From ZC4RG20 sp036381515 (GTDB lineage Bacteria > Pseudomonadota > Gammaproteobacteria > Steroidobacterales > Rariloculaceae), in contig DASVCR010000072.1 in assembly GCA_036381515.1 (NCBI GenBank), forward strand, positions 62,001-126,000: 64,000 bases of DNA. The letters run 5' to 3'. The position numbers were made by a program, and so were the translations under genes. Shown here piece by piece: positions 6,671 to 15,175 of this stretch. Every line of letters starts with the position of its first letter. The first letter of the stretch is position 1. The notes under the pieces were generated by a model. It saw nothing but the letters and a program-made list of their open reading frames with translations, made no database searches and was not told the origin of the DNA.

Positions 6671-9390
6671 TGGACGTTATCGTGTTCGCGCTGATCGGAG
6701 GGCTCGTCGGCGGGCTCCTGCCCGACGGTCACTTCGCGGGCTTCGCATTGGGGGCCGCGCTCGGCGTGCTCGCGGCGCGGCTCGGGCGGCTCAACGCGCG
6801 CCTCGGCCGGCTCGAGCAGCAGATCGCGGCGCAGAGGGCGGTGGACGTCACCGCCGCGCGCATGTCGGCGGCACGTGCGGAGACCGCGGCAGCGGGCGGC
6901 GAGCCGACCGCCGCCTCGTCGGCACCGGCGTCCGCGCCGGGCGCCGTGCGCGATGCGGCGCCGCACGCCGCGCCGACAGGCACGGTGCCGCGGCGCGACG
7001 CGGATCGCATCGCGGCCAGGTCCGCGACTCCGCCGAAGCGCTCGCGCCTCGTTGCGGACACCGAGCCGTCCGCGCTCGAGCGTGGGCTCGCCGCGCTGAC
7101 CCGCTGGTTCACGACCGGCAACGTGCCCGTGAAGGTCGGCGTCCTCGTGTCCGTGTTCGGCGTCGGCTTTCTCGTCAAGGAGGCGATCGATCGAAACTGG
7201 ATCCTGCTGCCGCTCGGGCTCCGTCTCGTTCTGATCGCGCTCTTCGGCGTCGTGCTGCTCGTGCTCGGCTGGCGGCTGCGGGAGCGCAATCCCGCCTATG
7301 CCGTCAGCGTGCAGGGCGGCGGCATCGCGATGCTGTACGTCACGATCTACGCGGCGCACGCGGTCTACGGCTTGTTGCCGGCCGCTGCCGCATTCACGAT
7401 GCTCCTCGCCGTCACCGCGGCCGGCGCGACGCTCGCCGTGCTCCAGGACGCGCGCTCGCTCGCCGTGCTCGGCATCGTCGGCGGCTTCCTCGCGCCGGTG
7501 GTGACGTCAACCGACGCGGGCAACCACGTCGTGCTCTTCGGCTATTACGCGGTGCTCGATCTCGCGATCCTCGGCATCGCGTGGTTCAAGGCGTGGCGTG
7601 CGCTCAATGTGCTCGGGTTCTTCTTCACGTTCGGCATCGGAACGGTATGGGGCCTCGATGCGTACAGGCCTGAGCTCTTCGCGTCGACGGAGCCGTTCCT
7701 CGTGCTGTTCGTCGCGATCTATATGTGGGTACCGGTGCTGTTCGCGACGCGCGCACGGCCCGAGCTCAAGGGCTTCGTCGACGGCACGCTCGTGTTCGGC
7801 ACGCCGCTCGTCGCGTTCGCGCTGCAGTCGCAGCTCGTCGGCGACACGCGCTACGGGCTCGCGGCGAGCGCGCTCGTGCTCGCCGCCGCGTATTTCGTGA
7901 TCGCGTGGCGGCTGCGCCGCGCGCGGGACGAGAACCTCGCCGTGCTCGCCGACGCCGAATTCGGGCTCGGCGCCGCGTTCCTCGCGCTCGCGGTGCCGCT
8001 CGCGCTCGACGCGCGCTGGACGTCGGCCGCGTGGGCAGTGCAGGGCGCCGCGATGACGTGGCTCGGCGTGCGTCAGCGCCGGCGGCTCGCGTCCGCCGCC
8101 GGCGCGCTGCTGCAGCTCGCGGCCGGCGCGGTGCTGATCGACCACGGCATGACGGCGTCGCCGGCGGAAGGCATGCTGGCCGGCGCGACGCTCGGCGCCG
8201 CGATGGTTGCGGTCGCCGGAGCGTTCTCGAGCCGGTGGCTCGATCGGTATCCGTTCGAGGCGCTCGGTGCGAACGCGAGCCTGTACGCGGCGGCGTACCT
8301 CGCGTGGGGCACGTCGTGGTGGCTCGCGGCCGGCTTCTTCGAGATCGGCAGGCATGCGGCGTTGCCGCTCGACGCGAACGTCGCGATGGTCTTCGTCGGC
8401 GCGACTGTGCTCGGCGCGGTCTTCGCGGCGCAGCGGCTCGAGTGGCCTCGGCTCAACGCGGTCGGCTTCGTCGGGACCGGCGCGATCGTGCTCGGCGCGC
8501 TGTCGTCGCCGCTGACGCATGCGCATCCGCTCGCGCGCTTCGGCTGGATCGCGTGGCCGGTGCTGCTCGGCTCGCACTACGTGTTCCTGCGCCTCCGCGA
8601 GCGGCAGTTCCCGGCCGCGCGGACGATCGCGCATGCGTCGTCCTACTGGGCGATCGCGTTGCTCGTCGCGCTCGAGACCGCGTGGCTGATCGAGCGCGTC
8701 GCGGGCGGCGCGTGGCCGGGCGCGGCCGCGCTCGCGGCCGTCGCGGCGCTCGTGCTGCTGACGCTCGGCGTCCGCGAGCGGCTCGCGTGGCCGGTCGGCG
8801 CCCATCAGGCGGCGTACGTGACGTACGCGTGCGGCGGCGCGCTCGCGATGCTCGTAGCGGCGACGCTCGTCGCGAACGCCGTGTCGCCCGGCGACGCGGC
8901 GCCGCTGCCGTACGTGCCGATCGCGAACCCGCTCGATCTCGCGAGCGCATTCGTGCTGTTCGTCGCGTACCGCGGCTGGCAGGCGGCACGCGCGTACATG
9001 CCGGCAGCCTTCGGCCGCGGGGACAAGGCAGGCCTCGTGCTCGCCGGCCTCGGGCTCGTGCTGCTCACGGCGGCCGTCGCGCGGGCGGTCCACCACCTCG
9101 GCGGCGTGCCGTTCGATTTCGAGCGGCTCGCGGAATCGACGATCTTGCAGGCCGCGCTGTCGATCGTGTGGGGAACGGCCGCGCTCGGCGGCATGCTCGT
9201 CGGCGCGCGGACGAGCCGGCGCGACGTGTGGATCGCGGGCGCCGCGCTGATGGCGGTCGTCGTCGCGAAGCTCTTCGTCGTCGAGCTCGGCAGCACCGGG
9301 ACGGTCGCGCGCGTCGTATCGTTCCTCGGCGTCGGCGCGCTGCTGCTCGTCGTCGGCTACTTCGCGCCAGCGCCGCCGCGCAGGGCGTGA
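6670..9390 (+). CDS. DUF2339 polytopic membrane protein
   Basis: A 906-residue inner-membrane protein. The start at 6670 is the ATG that overlaps the preceding stop codon (ATGA). The first helix (VIVFALIGGLVGGLLP) is followed by a short coiled-coil-like segment (RLNARLGRLEQQI), an Ala/Pro-rich linker of about 80 residues, and then the DUF2339 signature WFTTGNVPVKVGVLVSVFG (about residues 144-162). More than twenty further hydrophobic helices run to the C-terminus. The function of the family is not established; roles in envelope biology have been suggested. Coupling to the hydrolase is the only functional clue here. Confidence 0.85.
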   Translation: MDVIVFALIGGLVGGLLPDGHFAGFALGAALGVLAARLGRLNARLGRLEQQIAAQRAVDVTAARMSAARAETAAAGGEPTAASSAPASAPGAVRDAAPHAAPTGTVPRRDADRIAARSATPPKRSRLVADTEPSALERGLAALTRWFTTGNVPVKVGVLVSVFGVGFLVKEAIDRNWILLPLGLRLVLIALFGVVLLVLGWRLRERNPAYAVSVQGGGIAMLYVTIYAAHAVYGLLPAAAAFTMLLAVTAAGATLAVLQDARSLAVLGIVGGFLAPVVTSTDAGNHVVLFGYYAVLDLAILGIAWFKAWRALNVLGFFFTFGIGTVWGLDAYRPELFASTEPFLVLFVAIYMWVPVLFATRARPELKGFVDGTLVFGTPLVAFALQSQLVGDTRYGLAASALVLAAAYFVIAWRLRRARDENLAVLADAEFGLGAAFLALAVPLALDARWTSAAWAVQGAAMTWLGVRQRRRLASAAGALLQLAAGAVLIDHGMTASPAEGMLAGATLGAAMVAVAGAFSSRWLDRYPFEALGANASLYAAAYLAWGTSWWLAAGFFEIGRHAALPLDANVAMVFVGATVLGAVFAAQRLEWPRLNAVGFVGTGAIVLGALSSPLTHAHPLARFGWIAWPVLLGSHYVFLRLRERQFPAARTIAHASSYWAIALLVALETAWLIERVAGGAWPGAAALAAVAALVLLTLGVRERLAWPVGAHQAAYVTYACGGALAMLVAATLVANAVSPGDAAPLPYVPIANPLDLASAFVLFVAYRGWQAARAYMPAAFGRGDKAGLVLAGLGLVLLTAAVARAVHHLGGVPFDFERLAESTILQAALSIVWGTAALGGMLVGARTSRRDVWIAGAALMAVVVAKLFVVELGSTGTVARVVSFLGVGALLLVVGYFAPAPPRRA

Positions 9391-9860
9391 TGGAAATTGG
9401 GGTCAGACGGAAATTGGGGTCAGAGCCCCTTTTTTGTGTGAGGCAATTGGGGTCAGAGGAAATTGGGGGGCAGAGCTGGGACAGAGCCCTTTTTGGGGAA
9501 GGTGAGGTCAGAGCCCTTTTCTGAGGAAATTGCGGTCAGACCAGGTCAGCTATTTTTTGCACTGCGCGGAATCGAAATTGGGGGCAGAACGAAATCGGGC
9601 CCTCGGTCGGAGGGTCGGAGGGGGCAGAGCCTCTCAGAGCCCCATTTTCTGAGAGCCCTTGCTGCCGTGGCGGAAGGCTCCGATCCCGATTTCGTTTGAG
9701 AAAAGAGCTCCGAAAAAAGGGCTCTGACCCCAAATTTCACCGAAAAAAGGGCTCTGACCCAATTTCCTCGGGCTGAAAAAAAAGGCTCTGACCCCAATTT
9801 CGGACCCAATTTCGCCGTTGTGTCAGACACCTTTTTCGTTCCGAAAAAGGTGTCTGACAC
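9391..9860. repeat. compound intergenic repeat block (GGGGTCAGAGCCC and GTGTCAGACACC families)
   Basis: The left half carries forward copies of AAATTGGGGTCAGAGCCC or degenerate versions (9394-9407, 9411-9429, 9445-9458, 9460-9475, and partial copies near 9480, 9503, 9523, 9574 and 9621). The right half carries inverted copies, GGGCTCTGACCCCAAATTT at 9719-9737 and similar near 9749 and 9784. The block ends in a GTGTCAGACACC hairpin. Overall it forms a large imperfect inverted repeat between the DUF2339 and DUF3500 genes. Short open frames inside it are low-complexity and not credible genes. The remaining bases to 9960 hold only the leader of the next gene. Confidence 0.9.
9820..9860. repeat. 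perfect 19-bp hairpin of the GTGTCAGACACC family
   Basis: The left arm 9820-9838 (GTGTCAGACACCTTTTTCG) is exactly complementary to the right arm 9842-9860, with loop TTC. It shares its core with the cluster at 4849-4915. The A/T-rich inner stem makes it capable of terminating transcription in either direction, though there is no T run after the stem. Confidence 0.85.
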
Positions 9861-9960
9861 GAGGGTCGCGCGGGCGGGATAGTTGCCGCGGCGGGGAGGA
9901 CCGGCTGGCGGCGCGAATGCGGCGGCGGTATGCTCGACGCAAACGACGAGGGGGAGCGCG

Positions 9961-10980
9961 ATGAGAACGAAAATCGTCCTGCTCGCGTGCGGAGCGCTCG
10001 GTTTGACGGCGGCGTGGAGCGCGGCGTTCGAGGACGTCGCGCGCGAGATGCAGGAGCGGGCGCAGCATTTCCTTGCGGCGCTCGACGACGCGAGGCGCGA
10101 CAAGGCGACGTTCTCGTTCGACGATGAAGAGCGCTTCAACTGGCACTTCACGCCGGTCGACCGGCAAGGGCTGCCGTATCGCGAGCTGACGCGCGGCGAG
10201 CGCCGTCTCGCGGATCGGCTGCTCGCGTCGGGGCTGAGCCGTGACGGCCTCGACAAGGCCTTCGGCATCATGTACCTCGACCAGATCCTGTTCGAGCGCG
10301 AGGGCCGCGACATCCGCGATCCGGGGCGTTACTTCGTGTCGGTCTTCGGCACGCCGGGCGGGCAGGGCGCATGGGGCTGGCGCATCGAGGGCCACCACCT
10401 GTCGCTGAACTTCACGCTGCGCGACGGGCAGGTCGTCTCCATGTCGCCGGCGTTCATGGGCAGCAATCCGGCGATCGTCCGCGACGGGCCGCACGCGGGG
10501 CTCGAGGTGCTCGCCGACGAGCAGCGGCTTGCCAGAGCGCTGCTCCGCCTCTTCGACGCGGAGGCGCGCGCCGGCGTCGTGTTCGCCGAGGAAGCGCCGC
10601 GCGACATCGCCACGAGCAACTCGCGGCGGGTCGACATCGGCGCGCCCATCGGGCTCGCGGTGCGCGACATGACGCCGCAGCAGGCCGACGCGCTGATGGG
10701 GCTGATCCGCGTCTATCTCGACCGGATGCGGCCCGAGCTCGCGCAGGCGGAGCTCGAGAAGATCATGCGCGCGGACACGGGCGCGATTCACTTCGCGTGG
10801 GCGGGGAGCGCCGAGGTCGGCGCGCCGCATTACTACCGGATTCACGGGCCGACGTTCCTGATCGAGTACGACAACACGCAGAGCGGCGCGAATCATGTGC
10901 ACTCGGTCTGGCGCGACCTGACGAACGATTTCGGCGTGGACGTCCTCGCCGAGCATTACGCGACCGCGCACGCGCTCTAG
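9961..10980 (+). CDS. DUF3500 domain-containing exported protein
   Basis: A 339-residue protein with a hydrophobic N-terminal segment (MRTKIVLLACGALGLTAAWSAAF), consistent with a signal peptide. The rest matches the DUF3500 family: FNWHFTPVDRQGL, GWRIEGHHLSLNFT, a central FMGSNPA, and the C-terminal block FAWAGSAEVGAPHYYRIHGP with FLIEYDNTQSGANHVHSVWRD. The function of the family is unknown; the conserved His/Asp/Asn residues suggest a metal or ligand site. The start at 9961 has a purine-rich GAGGGGGAGCG just upstream; an in-frame start further upstream lies next to the repeat block and would destroy the signal peptide. Confidence 0.85.
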   Translation: MRTKIVLLACGALGLTAAWSAAFEDVAREMQERAQHFLAALDDARRDKATFSFDDEERFNWHFTPVDRQGLPYRELTRGERRLADRLLASGLSRDGLDKAFGIMYLDQILFEREGRDIRDPGRYFVSVFGTPGGQGAWGWRIEGHHLSLNFTLRDGQVVSMSPAFMGSNPAIVRDGPHAGLEVLADEQRLARALLRLFDAEARAGVVFAEEAPRDIATSNSRRVDIGAPIGLAVRDMTPQQADALMGLIRVYLDRMRPELAQAELEKIMRADTGAIHFAWAGSAEVGAPHYYRIHGPTFLIEYDNTQSGANHVHSVWRDLTNDFGVDVLAEHYATAHAL

Positions 10981-11023
10981 CCGCGTGCAAGCGGCGACCG
11001 CTCGCCGCGAGTCGCTCGAGTAA

Positions 11024-12748
11024 CTAACGAATTGCTCGCTGGGCCGCCGAAGCGCGCTCGCCGGCGTGGGCGGGCGGCTCGGGCTCGGCCCTCGCGGCGC
11101 GCGCGCCGTCGAGCACGGCGAGCCACGGCGCGAGGCGGCGGCGCGCCTTCAGCGCGGATTCCGCGACGCGGCGCAGGCGCCGGGCGCGCAGCAGGTCTTC
11201 CTCCATCGCATCGACCGGAAGCCGGCCACGCGCGCCGGCCTTCAAGAGCGCGGCCTTCAGCGCCTCGTAGTGGAGCGTGATCCGGCGGGCAAGCGCGTCG
11301 AGCTGATCCGGCGCGCCGTCCGGTGTGAGCACGGCGAGCACGGCCTCGCGCAGCGCGGCCCAGTCGGGCGATGCGCCTTCCGCATGGATCGCGTCCGACG
11401 GGCGTGCGGGCCGCGGGCCGCGCAGCGCCTCGGATTCCGTCGCGACGTCCTCGAGGTGCTGGCTCGCGCGCATCAGGTCCGGCAGCGCCGCGACGACATC
11501 GTCTGGCAGCACGCCGGCGCTCATCCGGCCGATGAAGTCGCGGATCGCGTTCCCGAGCTGGACGAGGCCTTCCGCCTGGAGCCGGCCGGCGGGCTCGGCC
11601 TGAGTGCCGCGGAGGCGCCGGGAGGCGAGGTCGAACGCGATCGCGGTCATTCTCTCGAGCTCGAGGACGATGCCGCGGAGCGCGAGCGCCGGGACGCCGG
11701 CGAGCGTCGCGTCGAGGTGCGCGGGCCGGCCGATCTCCTCGTCGGCCGTCACGAAGCGCGCCGACAAGAACCGCACGAGACGCGAAGCGAACGGCGCGAG
11801 CAGCGCGACGCCGAGCAGGTTGAAAAGCGTGTGGAACACGGCGAGGACGGCCGGCACGTCCCTCGCCGCGGCGCCCCATGTCGAGACGACGGCCGCGCTC
11901 GCCGCGAGCAGCAGCGGCAGGATCACGATCGCGACCGCGCCGGTCACGACGTTGAACGAGATATGGGCCCACGCGGCGCGCTTCGCCGGCGGCGTCGCGC
12001 CGAGCGACGCGAGCCATGCCGTCGACGTCGTGCCGACGTTCGCGCCGATGACCGTCGCGGCCGCGAGCTCGGCCGGCAACGCGCCGCCCGCCGCCGCGGT
12101 CAGCGTGATCGCGACCGACGCGCTCGACGACTGTGTGAGCATCGTCAGCAGGGCCCCGACGCCGACGAACGCGATCCTGCCGGTCCACCCCGTCCCGCCG
12201 ACCGACCACTCGCCGATCCGCGGCGCAATCTCCGCGAACGCGCCCTGCAGGAAGCCGACGCCCAAGAAGAACGCACCGAAGCCGGCGACGGCCGCGCCGA
12301 AGCCCGCGCGGCGCACGTTCCCGCCGGCCGCGAGCTTGAGCAGCATGCCGATCCCGACGAGCGGCAGCGCGAGCACGCCGACGTCGACCTTGATGCCGAC
12401 GAGCGCGACGAGCCAACCCGTCGTCGTCGTGCCGACGTTCGCGCCGAGCACGACCCAGACCGCCTGCGACAGCGTCAAAAGCCCCGCGTTCACGAAGCCG
12501 ACGGAGGCCACGGTGACGGCGCTCGACGACTGGACGAGCGCGGTGATCAGCACGCCGGCGCAGAGCCCCCGCCACGCCGTGCTCGTCCAGGATCGGAGGA
12601 TCGAGTGGAGCGCATTGCCGGCGGCCACCTTGAGGCCGTCGGTCATCATCTGCATGCCGAGCAGGAAGAGGCCGATGCCGCCGAGCAGCGAGGCGATCGT
12701 CGAGAAGGTCACGTCGGGGCGAGGTGGAGGCGTTGCTGTCGAAAGCAA
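11024..12748 (-). CDS. Na+/phosphate cotransporter family protein (NptA/PhoU-like)
   Basis: A 574-residue inner-membrane transporter of the Na/Pi cotransporter II family. The two inverted family repeats each carry the diagnostic QSSSA motif (residues 73-77 and 206-210), followed by GANVGTTTTG and GANVGTTSTA. About eight hydrophobic helices fill the first 340 residues; the C-terminal 230 residues are helical and PhoU-like, as in many bacterial members. It probably imports phosphate with sodium. The ATG at 12748 gives a short Pro-rich leader; a GTG at about 12712 (VTFSTIASLLGG) would match the family start better. No pho box was recognised. Confidence 0.88.
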   Translation of the reverse strand: MLSTATPPPRPDVTFSTIASLLGGIGLFLLGMQMMTDGLKVAAGNALHSILRSWTSTAWRGLCAGVLITALVQSSSAVTVASVGFVNAGLLTLSQAVWVVLGANVGTTTTGWLVALVGIKVDVGVLALPLVGIGMLLKLAAGGNVRRAGFGAAVAGFGAFFLGVGFLQGAFAEIAPRIGEWSVGGTGWTGRIAFVGVGALLTMLTQSSSASVAITLTAAAGGALPAELAAATVIGANVGTTSTAWLASLGATPPAKRAAWAHISFNVVTGAVAIVILPLLLAASAAVVSTWGAAARDVPAVLAVFHTLFNLLGVALLAPFASRLVRFLSARFVTADEEIGRPAHLDATLAGVPALALRGIVLELERMTAIAFDLASRRLRGTQAEPAGRLQAEGLVQLGNAIRDFIGRMSAGVLPDDVVAALPDLMRASQHLEDVATESEALRGPRPARPSDAIHAEGASPDWAALREAVLAVLTPDGAPDQLDALARRITLHYEALKAALLKAGARGRLPVDAMEEDLLRARRLRRVAESALKARRRLAPWLAVLDGARAARAEPEPPAHAGERASAAQRAIR

Positions 12749-12751
12749 CTG

Positions 12752-12785
12752 CCGGCCCGAAGGCCGTTCCGAGCCTTCGGGCCGG
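12752..12785. terminator. 13-bp perfect hairpin, probable terminator
   Basis: CCGGCCCGAAGGC at 12752-12764 pairs exactly with 12773-12785 across an 8-base loop. It lies just beyond the stop of the leftward NTF2-like gene and before the leftward Na/Pi transporter gene. No long T run follows, so termination is inferred from position and stem strength. Confidence 0.5.
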
Positions 12786-12807
12786 GTAGTTCAGGATGCG
12801 CTGCGGT

Positions 12808-13317
12808 TCAGCGTCCGGCGGGTGCGGTGATCGTCGCGGGATCCCAGTGCTCGTCGGCCTTGCCGTCGACGAAGCGCCACGCGTCGAACCACGTCGTCGT
12901 ATACGTCTGACCCGGGTTGCGCGGATCCGGGTACTCGCGCGCGATCATCACGACGACGACGTCGTCCTCGGCGACCACGTCGACGACCGGCGTCGTCAGC
13001 TTGCCGCATTCGTCGGTGCGCGGGCGGCGCATGACCTGCGTGAAGAACGTCACGACGCCCTCGAGCCCCGACGCGGCGTTCGGGTTGTGCTGGATGTAGC
13101 GGTCCGTGATCCACTCGCCGGCACGGTCCCACTGATTGCACTGCAGCAGCTCCCGCATGATGTGCAGCGCGGCCTGCTTGTTCCGATGCAGCACGGGATC
13201 GTCGTCGACGAACAGCGACTCCGGATCCTCGTGCCCGACGACGGGCTCCTGCGCCATCACGGCAGCGGAGCCTGCGAGCATCCCGAGCGCGGCGAATACA
13301 GCGATCTTGTTCTTCAT
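12808..13317 (-). CDS. exported NTF2/SnoaL-like protein
   Basis: A 169-residue protein. The start at 13317 gives a clean signal peptide (MKNKIAVFAALGMLAGSAAVMAQ). The mature part has the alpha+beta cone layout of NTF2-like/SnoaL proteins: NKQAALHIMRELLQCNQWDRAGEWITDRYIQHNP, then VVVVMIAREYPDP and FDAWRFVDGKADEHWD. Similar exported proteins are annotated as SnoaL-like polyketide-cyclase-related proteins, but the function is unknown. It is divergent from the DUF4159 gene across a 283-bp gap in which I see no clear operator. Confidence 0.7.
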   Translation of the reverse strand: MKNKIAVFAALGMLAGSAAVMAQEPVVGHEDPESLFVDDDPVLHRNKQAALHIMRELLQCNQWDRAGEWITDRYIQHNPNAASGLEGVVTFFTQVMRRPRTDECGKLTTPVVDVVAEDDVVVVMIAREYPDPRNPGQTYTTTWFDAWRFVDGKADEHWDPATITAPAGR

Positions 13318-13600
13318 GTGAGACTCGTTCGGTTTCTTTGCGGAGCTCGAATGATCGGCGCGACCGCCGACCGGGGTCAAGCGCCAGCCCGCGGCGTTGT
13401 TTGCCCGCTCAGAATTCCGGCATGCGCATGCGGTCGTCATCGGCGAGCCCGACGCGGCATGGAGCAGCGCGGGGCGGTGCAGCGTGCCCCCGTCGAGCGG
13501 CGTTGGCGACGCTCGACCAAAGAAGGCGGTCGTAGGATAAATCCGCTGTAAGGTTCACCGTCCGTCCGCCCGGCGCCATGCTGAAGCTCTCACCATTTCC

Positions 13601-14458
13601 GTGTATGGTGTGCACGTGACGCGACTCGGACGCAGCTCGTCGAATGTCATCCATGCGCTCGCCGTCGCCGGCGCCATCGCCGCTGCTTCGCCGGCTGCCG
13701 CGCAGCGCGAGTTCCGCGTCTACCCGAGCTTCGAAGGCGGCGCGACCGAAGCACCGCTGCCGCCCGACTATCAGGTGCCGGGCGAGCTTGTCGTCGGCCA
13801 CTTGATGTTCCCCGACATCAGTTTCGGTTCCGGTGGGCAGTGGCGCTACGGCGGCACCGGATGGACCGACGACTATCCGAAGGGCGATCGTGCTCTCATC
13901 CAGATGCTGCGGCGCTTCACCCGCACGAGCGTGCGGGCCGTCGAGCAGCCCGTCAACCTCGAGGACGGCGACGACGTGCACTATTGGCCGTTTCTCGTCG
14001 CCGGCCTTGCGGGCTCCTGGGATCTTAGCGACGAGCAGGCGGCCAAGCTGCGAGAGCACCTGTTGCGCGGCGGGTTTCTGTTCTGCGACAGCTTTTTCGG
14101 CCAGCGCAACTATGCCGCCTTCGAGGAAGGCCTGCGGCGGGTGTTTCCGGATCGGCCGATCATCGATCTCACCGACGATCATCCGATCTTTCACACGGTG
14201 TTCGACTTGCCGGAGATGACGAAGGTCGCCATTCCGAACGCGAACGACGTGTTGTGGGGCGGGCGTGTCAGCCGACGTGGTCCGCCGCTATGGCGCGGCG
14301 TCGAGGACGATGACGGGCGGCTCATGGTGCTCATCGCCTACAACAACGACGTGCAGGACGCGTGGCAGTGGGCCGACGATCCGCGCTACCCCGGCGATCT
14401 CGTAAATCTCGCATTGCGGCTCGGCGTCAATATCGCGATGTATGCGATGACGCACTAG
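13601..14458 (+). CDS. DUF4159 domain-containing exported protein
   Basis: A 285-residue protein with an N-terminal hydrophobic export signal (residues about 14-34, ending AAAQ). The mature part matches DUF4159: RWRYGGTGWTDDYPKGDR-like block near residue 82, LREHLLRGGFLFCDSFFG around 150, and a C-terminal DLVNLALRLGVNIAMYAMTH. The domain resembles glutamine-amidotransferase-like folds and is often found near large membrane proteins with von Willebrand or AAA partners; none is here. The function is unknown. The start may be this ATG or the GTG at 13610 or 13616. Confidence 0.82.
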   Translation: MYGVHVTRLGRSSSNVIHALAVAGAIAAASPAAAQREFRVYPSFEGGATEAPLPPDYQVPGELVVGHLMFPDISFGSGGQWRYGGTGWTDDYPKGDRALIQMLRRFTRTSVRAVEQPVNLEDGDDVHYWPFLVAGLAGSWDLSDEQAAKLREHLLRGGFLFCDSFFGQRNYAAFEEGLRRVFPDRPIIDLTDDHPIFHTVFDLPEMTKVAIPNANDVLWGGRVSRRGPPLWRGVEDDDGRLMVLIAYNNDVQDAWQWADDPRYPGDLVNLALRLGVNIAMYAMTH

Positions 14459-14460
14459 CA

Positions 14461-14640
14461 GGCCGCGCCTCCGCGGAGGCATTTCTCGAATGAGAATCGT
14501 TCCATAAACGCTTCCGCGGAAGCGCGGTTTCGCGGCCGTGCCTCCGCCCGCCGTAATGTCTGGCCCGGCGCCCGCCGTAATCGTCCGGACATCCGCGAAG
14601 CGGACCTCGCGGATCATCTAGAAGCGCTCGGGCGACGCCT
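14461..14640. other. convergent intergenic region with palindromes and a Fur-box-like sequence
   Basis: Between the 3' ends of two converging genes lie two perfect palindromes, GCCTCCGCGGAGGC (14467-14480) and CGCTTCCGCGGAAGCG (14509-14524). Between them, AATGAGAATCGTT (14489-14501) matches 11 of 13 bases of a Fur-box half-site pair. CGCCCGCCGTAAT is directly repeated at about 14545 and 14569. The palindromes may act as terminators. No protein gene can use a promoter here, so a small RNA is conceivable but unproven. Confidence 0.4.
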
Positions 14641-15135
14641 TCAATCGCGGAAGTTCGTGAACTGGAGCGGCAGGTCGAGCTCGCTCTGCTTGAGCAGCCG
14701 TATCGCCTCCTGCAGGTCGTCGCGCTTCTTGCCGGTGATGCGCACCTGGTCGCCCTGGATCGCCGCCTGCACCTTGAGCTTCGACTCCTTCACGAGCTTC
14801 ACGATCTTGCGCGCGACGTCCGCGTCGAGGCCGTGCTTCATCAGGACCTTCTGCCGCGTCCTGTGCAGCGCTTCCTCGGGCTTCTCAGGCGCCATCGCGC
14901 GCACGTCGATGCCGCGGCGCGCGAGCTTGTCCGTGAGGACCGCGAGCATCTGCTGGACCTGGAACGCGCTCGGCGCCTCGAGCGTCACGACCCAGTCGGT
15001 GAGCTCGAATTTCGCGCCGGTGCCGCGGAAGTCGAAGCGGTTCTCGACCTCTCGGTTCGCCTGGTCCACCGCATTGGTCAGCTCGTGACGGTCGAGCTCG
15101 GAGACGACGTCGAAGGAGGGCACCGCGAGATCCAC
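14641..15135 (-). CDS. yajQ: YajQ family nucleotide-binding protein
   Basis: A 164-residue cytosolic protein, the usual YajQ length. The N-terminal VPSFDVVSELDRHELTNAVDQA and C-terminal RITGKKRDDLQEAIRLLKQ with LPLQFTNFRD are family hallmarks; the fold is two ferredoxin-like domains. YajQ proteins bind nucleotides, and cyclic di-GMP binding with effects on transcription has been reported in Xanthomonas and Pseudomonas relatives. The gene stands alone, converging on the DUF4159 gene and 40 bp downstream of the lactate dehydrogenase gene on the same strand. Confidence 0.93.
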   Translation of the reverse strand: MDLAVPSFDVVSELDRHELTNAVDQANREVENRFDFRGTGAKFELTDWVVTLEAPSAFQVQQMLAVLTDKLARRGIDVRAMAPEKPEEALHRTRQKVLMKHGLDADVARKIVKLVKESKLKVQAAIQGDQVRITGKKRDDLQEAIRLLKQSELDLPLQFTNFRD

Positions 15136-15175
15136 CTCGTGCTGTTGACGTTACGACGATTATCGACGATGCGGG

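Noticed and set aside
9463..9733. Short open frames within the repeat block
   Set aside because: They translate the repeats themselves (SDPF/SEPF-type peptides) and have no other support.
4849..9860. CRISPR array made of the GTCAGA repeats
   Set aside because: Copies are irregularly spaced, occur in both orientations and lack uniform spacers or cas genes.
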